A stretch of DNA of 64,000 bases from CAZWSX01 sp964636985 (GCA_964636985.1 CAZWSX010000002.1:124001-188000), one strand, 5' to 3'; positions 17,352-26,796 are shown, counted from the first letter of the stretch. Program-made: numbers and translations. The notes: generated by a model not told the origin, from the letters alone.

Positions 17352-18398
17352 TTACTCGCTCTGGGGCTCAGCAGGCGCCTCTTCGCTTACCGCGGCGGAA
17401 TCGTTCCCGTCGACCACCGGCGGACGGTCGGGGACGGTGGGGGCCACAGGCGCAACGGGTGCGGGCGGAGGAGCGACTTCGACTGGAACGACAACGGGCG
17501 TTGCGTGCATCGCTTCGCCCACTCCGTCGATGACTTCGTTACCGTGGATCGACGCCATCGCGCGCAGGCGCTCTTCCGATGGAGCCAGCGTGATGATGCT
17601 CCCATCCAGGTGCATGGCCGTAATGAGCCCTCCCGCTGGACCGGGTAATTGCCCGGGACCGAATCCAACAATATCCGCGCGGCTATCGATATCGATGTCG
17701 AACGGTTCCGCCCACGACTTCCCCTGTTGGCGCGCCTCGACAAGCCAGATCGTATTGCTGATTCCGTCGGTCACATCGCTAAAACGGATTGCTTTGCCTC
17801 CTTCGAAGGCCGTCCCCTTCCCTGAGATGCCGAAGTACGAACAAAGCCCTCCCTCGTCCGTGGGCGATCGAAACACCGGAAGCATCTGCTGGCTCAGCGT
17901 CATGTTCTCCGGGCTATCCCAGGACTTCGATTTGTCCCAGGCGTTGTAAAGCGGTGCTTGTTCCAGAAAGGGCAACAGGAGAATGCGCCAGCTGTAGAGT
18001 TTGTTGCCTTGGGCATCGGTCACGTATGCGGGCGGGAGCGAGCGATAAGTATCGTGGTAGCTATGCAAGGCAATGGTGATCTGCCGCAGATTGTTGTTCG
18101 ATTGTGCCGACTGGGCCGCCATCCGCGCCGGACGCGCCACCGCGAACAAGAATCCTCCCCCGCACACCAGCACCATGGTCAGCAGGGCCACCCCCGCGAG
18201 CGTCGCCACAACGCAGCCCGACGAACCCCCTCCCGACGAATGCGCACCGTAACCGCCGACCGGTGGAAGGTCGGTCAACTTTGCTTCGGGAATGGTGATC
18301 TTCTCACCGCACTTGGAACAGGGACCCGTTTGACCCGCATAAGCGGGGTCGACGTTCATCTTGACGCCGCAGTGGGGGCACGTGAATTGAATAGCCAT
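17352..18398 (-). CDS. DUF1559-type protein with N-terminal zinc ribbon, paralogue of 16176-17207
   Basis: 348 residues with the same design as its neighbour: zinc ribbon CPHCGVKM ... CSKCGEKI, a short linker, a membrane segment (VVATLAGVALLTMVLVCGGG), the helix with QSNNNLRQITIALHSYHDTY, and the DUF1559-like core YSWRILLLPFLEQAP and WDKSKSWDSPENMTL. It ends in a Pro/Val/Ala-rich tail (PVAPTVPDRPPVVDGN) that the neighbour lacks. The role is unknown; the family is probably exposed on or near the cell surface or membrane. Its start is about 170 bases downstream of the unknown gene 18572-19111. Confidence 0.85.
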   Translation of the reverse strand: MAIQFTCPHCGVKMNVDPAYAGQTGPCSKCGEKITIPEAKLTDLPPVGGYGAHSSGGGSSGCVVATLAGVALLTMVLVCGGGFLFAVARPARMAAQSAQSNNNLRQITIALHSYHDTYRSLPPAYVTDAQGNKLYSWRILLLPFLEQAPLYNAWDKSKSWDSPENMTLSQQMLPVFRSPTDEGGLCSYFGISGKGTAFEGGKAIRFSDVTDGISNTIWLVEARQQGKSWAEPFDIDIDSRADIVGFGPGQLPGPAGGLITAMHLDGSIITLAPSEERLRAMASIHGNEVIDGVGEAMHATPVVVPVEVAPPPAPVAPVAPTVPDRPPVVDGNDSAAVSEEAPAEPQSE

Positions 18399-18571
18399 GA
18401 CAGCACGCTTTTCTGGCGGGAAATAACGGAAACCGGCCGCGACGGGATCGCGCCGGGGGCGGAGTCATAAGGAGTGTTTCGCTCGATCGGCCCGTTTCTT
18501 GCCGACGTTCTGTCGAAACCGCCATGATTGTCCCGCCTTTGTTTGGGCTTGATCCGACAAATGCAAGCGTT

Positions 18572-19111
18572 TTAGTCCGTATTTGCAAACAAGGCGTGGA
18601 AGACGCGGTCCCAAGGTTCTGAACTGTAGCAGTATTCGTCCGGTTTGACCCCGGGCGGAAGCGGTTTCGATACCTCGTCGCGTGACAAGACTTCGTATCC
18701 ACCCGAGCGTATCGCGTTCAGGACGTTTTGTTCCAGTGGGCTCCTAAATTGGTCTGGTGAGATTAACGCGTCGATTTCCAAGGGGTAATGCGACGTGAGC
18801 GCGCGCGTCGATATCCGTTGAGAACAACCAACTACTCCTACCGGTGCGCACGCGCTTAGGTAGACCAAAAGCCCGTCGACTTGACCCGCGCGAGAGAACG
18901 CGCGCTGTTCGGCGACGTGGTAGGCAAACAACGTAAAGTAGTTGCTCAAGCCGTCGTCTGCGATCAGCATGCAGCGGAAGTCGTCCGTTCCGTTGACCGC
19001 CTCGACAATGCTCCGCACTCGCGCCTCGGTTCGCGCGTCTCCTCGACCAAAGCCCTCGCGAATGGGCTGCCACTTAGCAATCGTGCCAATTTCGGCGTCT
19101 GTAAGTAGCAT
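18572..19111 (-). CDS. Hypothetical protein inside the DUF1559 cluster
   Basis: 179 residues beginning MLLTDAEIGTIAKWQPIREG, with FRCMLIADDGLSNYFTLFAY near the middle and PPGVKPDEYCYSSEPWDRVF near the end. It looks soluble; no signal or membrane segment is seen and I recognise no family. The ATG lies 18 bases after the stop of the DUF1559-type gene 19130-20059, so it is probably in the same transcript. Composition is balanced, which supports a real gene. Confidence 0.6.
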   Translation of the reverse strand: MLLTDAEIGTIAKWQPIREGFGRGDARTEARVRSIVEAVNGTDDFRCMLIADDGLSNYFTLFAYHVAEQRAFSRAGQVDGLLVYLSACAPVGVVGCSQRISTRALTSHYPLEIDALISPDQFRSPLEQNVLNAIRSGGYEVLSRDEVSKPLPPGVKPDEYCYSSEPWDRVFHALFANTD

Positions 19112-19129
19112 GGCGCGCTCGGCGAGACG

Positions 19130-20059
19130 CTATTCCCAAGGGGACCTTTTCTTCTGTTCCGATTCCCAAGCGAACCAGTTGTCTTGAGTCGGCCGTGACG
19201 ACAGCATCTCGGCCTCGATGGGGTCGAGTTCCTCGCCGCCGGAGATCGTCGCCATGGCGCGGAAGCAATTCTCCGGAGGATACCAAAACGATGGGACGCT
19301 GCCATCGAACATCGCGGCTTGGAACGTCAGGTTCTGGTGTGGTCCCGGGAGTTGCCCCAAGCGGCCCCCCATTACGCGCGGGCATTCGTCGAGGTCCAAG
19401 TCGAACGGCTCGGCCCACGATCGCGTCAGGCCGCGAATTTCGACTACGCTGATCGTCATCGATGCACCGTCGGCAATGTCGGCCAGACTCGTTGTTTCAT
19501 CATCGTCAAACGCCGTTCCAGTCCCGGTGACGGCATAGTAGCCGCAGCCACGCGACGAATTGCCGGGGAGCGAGAAAATCTCGGGCATCCGCGCGGCCAG
19601 TACGAGATTCTCCGGACTGTCCCAAGCTTTGCTTTTGTCGAAGGCGGCGAAGAGCGAGTCCTCGCCCAGATACGGAAGGATCAGCACCCGCCAGCTATAG
19701 AGCTTGTTTCCTTCAGAATCGGAAACATACGCAGGCGGCAGCGAGCCGTGTTGATCGTGGTAGCTTCGCAAAGCGAGCGCAATCCGCTGCAAGTTGTCGC
19801 GCGATTGTTCAACATGAGCTTCGGGCCTGGGAACGCGAAGCTGCAAGGCATGTCGCGCCGAGGCATAAGCTGCCAGCAAGCAGACAACCGTTAACGGAAA
19901 AACAAGTTTGCGCCACCGAAAAGTCCTGCCTGCAACTGCCGTCTTGGCGGGGAGTAACTGCGGTCTCTTCTCAAACATGGGAAGCTGCCCGGCTCGCGAT
20001 GGAAATGGAAACCCTGCACCGAGTAGCTCTTTCGAGGCATTCGCACGCCCCGATTTCAC
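19130..20059 (-). CDS. DUF1559-type membrane-anchored protein without zinc ribbon
   Basis: Up to 309 residues. A basic N-terminal stretch leads to a membrane segment (KLVFPLTVVCLLAAYASA) and the DUF1559-like core with RIALALRSYHDQHGSLPPAY, YSWRVLILPYLGEDSLFAAF and DKSKAWDSPENLVL. It is the most divergent of the three paralogues and has no CxxC ribbon. The start is uncertain: ATG 20059 is the longest, while ATG 19978 (MFEKRPQLL) would give 282 residues with a short cytoplasmic tail; neither has a strong ribosome site. It is first in the minus-strand run. Function unknown. Confidence 0.75.
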   Translation of the reverse strand: MKSGRANASKELLGAGFPFPSRAGQLPMFEKRPQLLPAKTAVAGRTFRWRKLVFPLTVVCLLAAYASARHALQLRVPRPEAHVEQSRDNLQRIALALRSYHDQHGSLPPAYVSDSEGNKLYSWRVLILPYLGEDSLFAAFDKSKAWDSPENLVLAARMPEIFSLPGNSSRGCGYYAVTGTGTAFDDDETTSLADIADGASMTISVVEIRGLTRSWAEPFDLDLDECPRVMGGRLGQLPGPHQNLTFQAAMFDGSVPSFWYPPENCFRAMATISGGEELDPIEAEMLSSRPTQDNWFAWESEQKKRSPWE

Positions 20060-20302
20060 ATTGAGACGATTTGTCTTGGTTGGAGACGCTTAAGCGTCGC
20101 CGCTCGTTCCACAAAATGCTGAGAAATTCCAAAGAGCCTGATTTCGTCCGGTAGGTAATCGCTCGAAAGGCCGTTTTCTTACACAGAAAAGACAAAAAAA
20201 GTTCGTCCTGCTACGATTCTTAACCGAGAAGCTTTCGAAAGTCGGGCCGAAACCCTATCGTGAAGAACCTGCTTTTTATTGCCTCCCTCTTTGTTGTCCC
20301 TT

Positions 20303-21409
20303 ATGCAATTCCGCAACGTTTGCCTTGAAGCGTTTGGCTATCGCCTGCCGGATGAGATTGTCACCAGCAGTGATATCGAGGCTCGGCTTGAGCCGCTCTA
20401 CACACGCCTTCGTTTGCCCGAGGGGCGGCTCGAACTGATGACCGGCATCCGCGAGCGGCGGATCTGGCCGGTCGGAACCGCCCCCAGCACCATCAGCATC
20501 GAGAGCGCGAATCTCGCCATCGAAAACGCCGGCATCGATCGCCGTGAGATCGGCTTGCTCATTCACGCGTCGGTTTGTCGCGACCATTTAGAGCCCGCCA
20601 CGGCCTGCTCCGTGCACCACGGGCTCCGCCTTCGCAACGACTGCTGGGTGTACGACGTCTCGAACGCCTGCCTTGGGTTGCTCAACGGGCTATCGCAAGC
20701 CGCGGTGATGATCGAGAGCGGAGCGATTCGTGCGGCCGTAGTTGTCGGGACCGAGAGCAGCCGCGATTTGCTCGAAACGACCATCGCGCATCTCAATCGC
20801 GATACATCGATCACGCGACAGCAAATGAAGCTCGCGCTGGCATCGCTGACGATTGGCTCCGGCAGTTGCGCGATGGTGCTGTGCCACCGCGGTATCACGC
20901 GAACCGGCAACGCCGTTCGCGCGGTTGCCGCGCGGGCCCATACCGAACATCACCAGTTGTGCCAAAGCGGTCGCGACGAGGCAGCCGTCGGCGGGATGCA
21001 ACCGCTCATGCAAACCGATTCCGACACGTTGCTCCGCGAAGGGCTCGTCGCCGGGATCGCGACCTTCAAAGCCTTTTTGGAAGAGACGGGCTGGTCGCCG
21101 AGCGAGATGGATCGCACCATCTGCCACCAGGTAACGGCAACTCATCGCAAGATGATGCTCGAGTCGCTCGGCTTGCCCGAAGGGCGCGACATGGCAACGT
21201 TCGATTGGCTAGGCAATACAGGCTCGGTCGCGTTGCCCACAGCCATGGCAATCGGTCTGGAACGGGGATTCGTCCGCTCCGGCGAGAACGTGGCAATGCT
21301 CGGGATCGGCAGCGGAATCAACTGCCTGATGGCCGGCGTCGAATGGCAAACCACGCTGGCATCTGGTCACAACGTGCATTCAAAACCAGAGACCGTCGCC
21401 GGCAGCTAA
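20303..21409 (+). CDS. 3-oxoacyl-ACP synthase III-like (FabH/OleA-type thiolase fold) enzyme
   Basis: About 368 residues from ATG 20303 (MQFRNVCLEAFGYRLPDEIV). The catalytic triad of the KAS III group is visible: Cys in YDVSNACLGLLNG, His in TICHQVTATHRKM and Asn in DWLGNTGSVALPTAM. These enzymes condense an acyl thioester with malonyl-ACP (FabH) or another acyl-CoA (OleA). I cannot separate the two by eye, and no acyl carrier or ole genes are adjacent. The open frame extends to a TTG at 20279 but ATG fits the family N-terminus. A perfect hairpin follows the stop. Confidence 0.82.
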   Translation: MQFRNVCLEAFGYRLPDEIVTSSDIEARLEPLYTRLRLPEGRLELMTGIRERRIWPVGTAPSTISIESANLAIENAGIDRREIGLLIHASVCRDHLEPATACSVHHGLRLRNDCWVYDVSNACLGLLNGLSQAAVMIESGAIRAAVVVGTESSRDLLETTIAHLNRDTSITRQQMKLALASLTIGSGSCAMVLCHRGITRTGNAVRAVAARAHTEHHQLCQSGRDEAAVGGMQPLMQTDSDTLLREGLVAGIATFKAFLEETGWSPSEMDRTICHQVTATHRKMMLESLGLPEGRDMATFDWLGNTGSVALPTAMAIGLERGFVRSGENVAMLGIGSGINCLMAGVEWQTTLASGHNVHSKPETVAGS

Positions 21410-21415
21410 AAGGTG

Positions 21416-21437
21416 GCACAGACAATCCTGTCTGTGC
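21416..21437 (+). repeat. Palindromic hairpin, ACAATCCTGT family, copy 1
   Basis: GCACAGACA pairs perfectly with TGTCTGTGC around the loop ATCC, starting 6 bases after the stop of the synthase gene. No T run follows, so it is not a standard terminator. Related hairpins lie at 35581 and 63660. Confidence 0.7.
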
Positions 21438-21497
21438 GAGGTTGGCCCGCTTTAGCAACTGAGCTTTCGAGCAGCGATGCTCTGCCGGATCTACAAT

Positions 21498-22943
21498 CTA
21501 CGCCAACAAGTCCGGCAACGGCGGCGACCACCAAACGCGGTCGGGAAAGATCTCCCGCAGCAGTTTTTCGCCCTTCTGCTGCGTCGTTTCAAGATGACCC
21601 TCAGCCATCGCTTGATCTACCGTCAGGTGCCCCAGCACCAATTGGGTGAACGTTGATCTGCGGCACTTGACCAGCGACGAGGTTCCTCGTCCACCCACCC
21701 ACCGTGCGCGGCCCTCGGCAATTTCGACAATGCCGATCTCCGCTCGCTCGGGATGGATGTCGTCTCGAATCGAAAACCCGAGCACACCTTGCTTCGTTTC
21801 GGCCAGCGGCGGCAATCGCTCGACGATGTTCGTCATCGAGAGGATCTTCGCCAAGTATCGCTGTTGGCCATCGGAATCGGCGTGGACCAGCGTCCCGCCC
21901 GCCGTCGTGATCCACTCGTGCAACGACTCGCGAGGCGGAGCATCAAGGCGAACTTCAATCGCTTCTTCCTCAATGGCGTCGCCGCAAGCGCGCTTCAGGA
22001 GCGCGGCTGCCACGTCGTCGCGACCTTCGGCTCGGGCCAATTCGACGACCCGCCCTTGCTTCACAAAGGCATATCCCACCAGCGAGGCCTGCTCGTCGTC
22101 CAGTTCCATCCGGTCGCGGCCTTCGATGCAGACATAGAAAAAGTCGTAGGCTTGTCGGGCAATCAACCAGCGCCAGTAGTCGGCCGAGCGTTCGCCGATT
22201 CCGGCCAGTCCGGCGAACTGCTGGTTAAAGAGTCGCGGCGGCGCATTTTGTTCGACATGTCGCCAGCGGCGCACGGTAAGAGGTCGCGGCGCGATTCCCT
22301 GGCTCACCAGGTCGACTTCGCTGACAACGTTCGCCAGACGGCGCCGTTCGATCTCGGCGAGGATCGCTCTGGGCCCTGCGTAGCTATAGCTGTGACGGCC
22401 GCAAGTTGCCCAACCCTGCCGGGCAAACAACCGATGGCGGTCGCTACGGGCCAGCAGTACGGAAATGCCCATGCTCCGCGCGCGTTGCTCGGCGCCCTTG
22501 AGCAGAGCCGTTGCCAGGCCTTGGCCACGCAGTGCCGCGTCGACCGCCAGGTCGCAAACCTTGGCAGCAGGAATCACGCTGCCGCCGACATTCAGTTCGG
22601 TTCGCACCAGCCGCGCATGCCCGACAACCTTGGCCCCATCGCGCACGATGACCCGGTTTTGCGGTTCGTAGCCCGGTTCTTCCTGTTGTTGGTGGAACTC
22701 GTTGCTGCTGGGCGCATGAAAGATCGATTGCAGGAAAAACAAAATCGAGGGGTGATCGCCCGCCTTGGCGGCCATCAATTTGAGGGGCTGCGGCGAAGCC
22801 GGGATGCTTGGCGCGAGCGGAGCCGGAGGCTTGGCGACAGGGAAAGAATCGGTGATCGTGGGCGGCGGATAGTTTCGAGTTCGGGCAGACTTGCGGGAAG
22901 ACTTTCTTGAGACCGCATTGACACCATTAGCCGATGTTCGCAT
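21498..22943 (-). CDS. GNAT family N-acetyltransferase, Eis-like
   Basis: 481 residues. The N-terminal GNAT domain carries RVIVRDGAKVVGHARLVRTE and the acetyl-CoA loop DLAVDAALRGQGLATALL; the middle third looks like a second, degenerate GNAT domain (YAFVKQGRVVELARAEGRDD), and the C-terminus (QLVLGHLTVDQAMAEGHLE) resembles the SCP2-like lid of Eis. This three-part layout is typical of Eis proteins, which acetylate amines such as aminoglycosides or polyamines; the physiological substrate here is unknown. The first 50 or so residues are Ser/Pro-rich and may be a tail or an over-long start. It converges on the synthase gene. Confidence 0.8.
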   Translation of the reverse strand: MRTSANGVNAVSRKSSRKSARTRNYPPPTITDSFPVAKPPAPLAPSIPASPQPLKLMAAKAGDHPSILFFLQSIFHAPSSNEFHQQQEEPGYEPQNRVIVRDGAKVVGHARLVRTELNVGGSVIPAAKVCDLAVDAALRGQGLATALLKGAEQRARSMGISVLLARSDRHRLFARQGWATCGRHSYSYAGPRAILAEIERRRLANVVSEVDLVSQGIAPRPLTVRRWRHVEQNAPPRLFNQQFAGLAGIGERSADYWRWLIARQAYDFFYVCIEGRDRMELDDEQASLVGYAFVKQGRVVELARAEGRDDVAAALLKRACGDAIEEEAIEVRLDAPPRESLHEWITTAGGTLVHADSDGQQRYLAKILSMTNIVERLPPLAETKQGVLGFSIRDDIHPERAEIGIVEIAEGRARWVGGRGTSSLVKCRRSTFTQLVLGHLTVDQAMAEGHLETTQQKGEKLLREIFPDRVWWSPPLPDLLA

Positions 22944-23158
22944 GGCGTTCCATCTCTCCGTTGCAATGCCCCCGAGGGCTCTTTCATCCGTGATGCGATC
23001 CGTTCATGAATCGCAACCGCGCTCGCTTCATCGCGAACATTTCGCTCTCGTTTCGTCGCCGCCCCACGACGAACGTCTTCGTTCGCAAGTGCCTGATCAG
23101 GATCACGCGATCGTCGTGAAATCCTTCTTGGACTGCTAGCACACCTTTAACCTTATGC

Positions 23159-24775
23159 TCACTCGACAGTTAGGTCTAGTAGTGCGCGGGGGAATTTATC
23201 TTGGGGATAAAGGCAGAAAGGAAGCTCGCGATTGCGCAGCGTCTCACCGAGATGACCTTGGTCGATGGCCTGGTGACACGCGCCGGCGCGTGACTTGAGT
23301 TGGTCTTGCGCGAGCTCTCGAATCGACTCGTTCGCGCTGGCGATTGCCTGGTGCCAGGCTTTGCGCGAGCCACTTTCGGGACGGCTGGCGACGAGCGATT
23401 GCTTCCGCAAAATCGCCTCGCGCAGCTTGGAGTCGATCGAGTCTTCGAGTCCTTTCACGGATACCTCGGGGTTGTAGCGCATCCGCCGCAGCAACTGCTC
23501 GGCCTTGAGGACGTCGGCATGCGATTCCTTCGGCCGCCTGATCGGCAGCCAAACCGTGGCGGTGGCCGTGACGAACTGCGGTGGCTCGCATCCCAGCCAC
23601 TGGCGAACGATCTCGTCGGTAACCTGGTCGTATTTCGCCCCCCCAATCCCGTGGATAAACAGGTCGCTCAGCACCAATCGCGAGTAGAGCGTGGTGCACA
23701 ACGCTCGCGGGCGAATTCGGATCTCGGACGCCGAAGCGGCGAACCACCAATCGACTTCGTCGGCTGGATGCCGGGGCAGCAGAATGGTGGTCCCTTCGCG
23801 ATCCGTGAGCGAACGTTGTTGCCCATCGCGTCGCAGAAATAGCCGTTTTCGTCGCGGGTTTTGGCGGCTCCAAATCCAAAGCGGCAACTCGGTTTCGTTT
23901 TCCGTGGCCGCCAGATCGGGAAAGGGATGCGAGTGGCTCCGAATTCCATGGACGGCACGATAGTCGGCCAGCGCGCGGTTGTGATACGAGGCCAGCGGAT
24001 CGGCCCACTCGCACAGCCATCCAACAAACCGCGCGAACGACGGCTGGCCGCAGATGCTGCTCATGCGGGTCTCGAGATTGGTCCATCCATTGGCAACCTC
24101 AATGGCATGCCGCGTTTGCGCAATCGCCCAACCGACGCGATGGGTGGCCCGTACCCTGTCGCTAAACCAGCCACTCCACTGCTGCATCAAGGTCCGACCG
24201 ACCGCAAATGGAGCGATCGTTCGCGCGAGACGTTCAGCAAACGAATCGATCGTCTTCAAGTCGACTGGGCCGCGGTCCTCGATCGCCATCTCCGCCGACG
24301 GTTGATCGTAGGGCACGGTCACCAGCGACGGGTGTTCGGGATCGCCGGCGAATGTATGAACTTCCGCCCTGCCGAGCGTATCGCTATCGAGCGCGAAGTG
24401 GACGGGAATACAGCCGACAGCACTCGCATGTTTGGCCGAGAGGGCATTCTTGAACCACACGCCGGGATGAAACCACTGCGGCTGATGGCCTGACAGGAGA
24501 ATCGAAGGCCGCTGCCCATCCGACGGCGGAGCCGGCTTCAGCGCCGACAAGCCCGCCAGCGGCAGGTACTCCGCCATGTCGCGCTCGCAAACGGCGATCA
24601 GCTCGCGCCGCGCGGTCGTGGCGATGTTGCTCAGCCAGCCACCGCGGGAAGATTGATAGATGGCTTCAAGGCGGCGGCGATTTTCCGCCAGCGCCTCCGG
24701 CCACGTCGATACCGAAGGGGCGACCAGTGTCGAGCCATTACCTCGCGGCGCCCGGAGCGAATGGTACTCAATCAC
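23159..24775 (-). CDS. Conserved hypothetical protein, distantly BshC-like
   Basis: 538 residues from GTG 24775. Two motifs stand out: SGHQPQWFHPGVWFKNALS (near residues 94-112) and FIHGIGGAKYDQVTDEIVRQ (near 370). The first recalls the nucleotide-like binding loop in BshC, the last enzyme of bacillithiol synthesis, and the second recalls its later domain, but similarity is weak and length alone proves nothing. No bshA or bshB is adjacent. I would treat it as an uncharacterised planctomycete family. It lies between the Eis-like gene and a secreted-protein gene on the same strand. Confidence 0.6.
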   Translation of the reverse strand: MIEYHSLRAPRGNGSTLVAPSVSTWPEALAENRRRLEAIYQSSRGGWLSNIATTARRELIAVCERDMAEYLPLAGLSALKPAPPSDGQRPSILLSGHQPQWFHPGVWFKNALSAKHASAVGCIPVHFALDSDTLGRAEVHTFAGDPEHPSLVTVPYDQPSAEMAIEDRGPVDLKTIDSFAERLARTIAPFAVGRTLMQQWSGWFSDRVRATHRVGWAIAQTRHAIEVANGWTNLETRMSSICGQPSFARFVGWLCEWADPLASYHNRALADYRAVHGIRSHSHPFPDLAATENETELPLWIWSRQNPRRKRLFLRRDGQQRSLTDREGTTILLPRHPADEVDWWFAASASEIRIRPRALCTTLYSRLVLSDLFIHGIGGAKYDQVTDEIVRQWLGCEPPQFVTATATVWLPIRRPKESHADVLKAEQLLRRMRYNPEVSVKGLEDSIDSKLREAILRKQSLVASRPESGSRKAWHQAIASANESIRELAQDQLKSRAGACHQAIDQGHLGETLRNRELPFCLYPQDKFPRALLDLTVE

Positions 24776-24858
24776 GGATGCTCAATATGCGACTACGCGA
24801 CCCAAAACAACACGTGTGAACTCGATCCGATGCCGTCGAAGTCTCGCCGTTACACCGG

Positions 24859-25722
24859 CTACTCGTCCTTCTCTTCCTTATCGTCGTCCTTCTTGGCATC
24901 GGATTTCTTACTGTCCGATTTTTCCGGCTTCTTGTCGTCGTCATCGTCTGCCTTGGCCTTGGGCTTCGCCTTCGGCGGCGGCGTCTTTTTGGGAGCCTTG
25001 CTGCCCTTCTTCTTGCCAGTATCGGCCGCGAACGGAGCGACGGCCTTGATGGTCATCTTGCGCGATTCGCACGGCACGCCCATGGCGCGGCCACTCTCGT
25101 AGTAAACAACGTCGACATCAGCCTTGTCTCCCACGCGGACAAAGTCGAGGCTGGCCACGTCGATGGCGACCTTGGGGCTCTCGTCCAACTCAGCCTTCAG
25201 GTTGGTGCCGCCTGCATTCAGCGTGATCTTGTTTCCTTTGCCCATGGCCGAAATGTAGGCACCGATTTTGTACTCGGCCTCATTTTCGATCTTGGGCTTG
25301 GCCTTTTTCGGCTTCTTCTTTTCGTCGGGCGCGGCGAACAACGAGCCACCCTCGCCACCGCCAGCGGGAATCATGCCGACGTCGTAAACTTCGCGCTCTG
25401 TAATGACCGTGAGCAATGTAATCGGCTTTTCGATTTCCAGCTTCTTGTTGACGACTGCCTCCAAGCGAACGAGCAGTCCGGGCCGCAAGAAGGTTTCGTC
25501 GCCGGTTCCCGTGACCGAGAACTCTTTCAAATCCATCGGCTGTTTGATTTGCCAGGTGTTGCCGGTGCCGTCTTCAACGACGATGCCGCCAGGCGCGATG
25601 GCTTTCACTTCGCCTTTAACGTTGGCGAACGTCGGCTGTTCGTCTTGAGCGACTGTTGATCCCGCAAAGGCAAGCGAGGCAACCACGGCGCAACAAAGGG
25701 TTATGCATCGAAAACAAGTCAT
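24859..25722 (-). CDS. Secreted protein with Lys/Asp-rich C-terminal tail
   Basis: About 287 residues from ATG 25722, with GGAG eight bases upstream, and a signal peptide MTCFRCITLCCAVVASLAFA. The body contains FANVKGEVKAIAPGGIVVED, an OB-like or small beta-barrel element, and later MGKGNKITLNAGGTNLKAEL, possibly a second copy. The last 50 or so residues are a low-complexity Lys/Pro/Asp tail ending in KEEKDE, which the reader should not over-interpret. Function unknown. It is about 80 bases downstream of the 23159-24775 gene start and on the same strand, upstream in transcription order. Confidence 0.7.
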   Translation of the reverse strand: MTCFRCITLCCAVVASLAFAGSTVAQDEQPTFANVKGEVKAIAPGGIVVEDGTGNTWQIKQPMDLKEFSVTGTGDETFLRPGLLVRLEAVVNKKLEIEKPITLLTVITEREVYDVGMIPAGGGEGGSLFAAPDEKKKPKKAKPKIENEAEYKIGAYISAMGKGNKITLNAGGTNLKAELDESPKVAIDVASLDFVRVGDKADVDVVYYESGRAMGVPCESRKMTIKAVAPFAADTGKKKGSKAPKKTPPPKAKPKAKADDDDDKKPEKSDSKKSDAKKDDDKEEKDE

Positions 25723-25994
25723 CGAAACCGCTCCTGCACGGTGCTCCAGGCTGGATCTTCTGGCCGAGGACACCAACGCCGACTAATGTTGAGAGGGTGG
25801 GCTCATGTTCCGCCCTTGCTTGCTGGCTTAAGTGCAATGTACTCGTCGCTCGCCGCCGCCGCCATAGAATGAACCATGTTTGATTGCCATTAGGGCCCCT
25901 TGGGGGCAACAGAAAACGGAGTCGTTGGGCGCATGTTTTGCACCGAGCACGTTCCCTTTTCTGCGACGCTGGAACAATCTTGTAGAAAGCTCTC

Positions 25995-26792
25995 ATGAAC
26001 TCTCCGCAGCGTGTCACCGTTCCCGGGTTTGTCGCCATGAAGGGGCAATCGCGGAAAATCAGTATGCTCACCGCGTACGACTATCCCTTTGCCAAGATGC
26101 TCGACGAGGCCGGCGTCGATTCGATCCTCGTCGGCGATAGCATGTCGATGGTCGTCCAGGGGCACGAGACGACGTTGCCTGTCACGCTCGACGAAATCAT
26201 CTACCACGCCGAAATGGTCGGCCGCGCGGTTCAGCGCGCTTTGGTCATTGTCGATATGCCCTTCCCCACCAATCACCTAGGGGTTCATAAGGCGATCGAG
26301 TTCGCCGGCAGCATCCTCAAGCGAACCCGCTGCCAGGCCGTCAAACTCGAAGGTGGCGCCGACCAGGCCGACGTCATCCGCGGGCTGGTCAGCGCGGGGA
26401 TCCCCGTCATGGCTCACGTCGGGCTGCGCCCGCAAAGCGTCCACGTGATGGGGGGATACAAAGTCCACCGCATCGCCAAAACATTGCGCGAGGACGCGCT
26501 CGCTGCTCAAGAGGCCGGAGCGTTCGGATTGCTCCTGGAGTGCGTCTCGGCCGAGTTGGCCACCGAGATCACGACGCTGCTAACTATTCCCACGATCGGC
26601 ATCGGAGCCGGCAACGGCTGCGACGGGCAAGTACTGGTGACGCACGATATGCTCGGCCTCACGCAAGGCCGCGTACCGAAGTTCGTCAAAAAGTACGCCG
26701 ACGTGCAAGGCGTGATTCAAAAGGCCGTGCAGCAGTACGTCGAAGAAGTTCGCACGGGCGTCTTTCCGTCGGCCGATCAGACTTTCAGGTGA
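25995..26792 (+). CDS. panB: 3-methyl-2-oxobutanoate hydroxymethyltransferase
   Basis: 265 residues, the family length. PanB transfers a one-carbon unit from methylenetetrahydrofolate to ketoisovalerate, making ketopantoate for pantothenate and coenzyme A. Signatures are MLTAYDYPFAKMLDEAGVDS, the metal-binding LVGDSMSMVVQGH, DMPF, KLEGG, and HVGLRPQSVHVMGGY. The TIM barrel ends with GIGAGNGCDGQVLVTHDMLG. A small membrane-protein gene starts 4 bases after its stop. panC and panD are not in the window. Confidence 0.97.
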   Translation: MNSPQRVTVPGFVAMKGQSRKISMLTAYDYPFAKMLDEAGVDSILVGDSMSMVVQGHETTLPVTLDEIIYHAEMVGRAVQRALVIVDMPFPTNHLGVHKAIEFAGSILKRTRCQAVKLEGGADQADVIRGLVSAGIPVMAHVGLRPQSVHVMGGYKVHRIAKTLREDALAAQEAGAFGLLLECVSAELATEITTLLTIPTIGIGAGNGCDGQVLVTHDMLGLTQGRVPKFVKKYADVQGVIQKAVQQYVEEVRTGVFPSADQTFR

Positions 26793-26796
26793 GCCG

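Noticed and set aside
21753..22910. 385-residue plus-strand frame opposite the GNAT gene
   Set aside because: The GNAT signature is on the minus strand; this frame lacks any motif.
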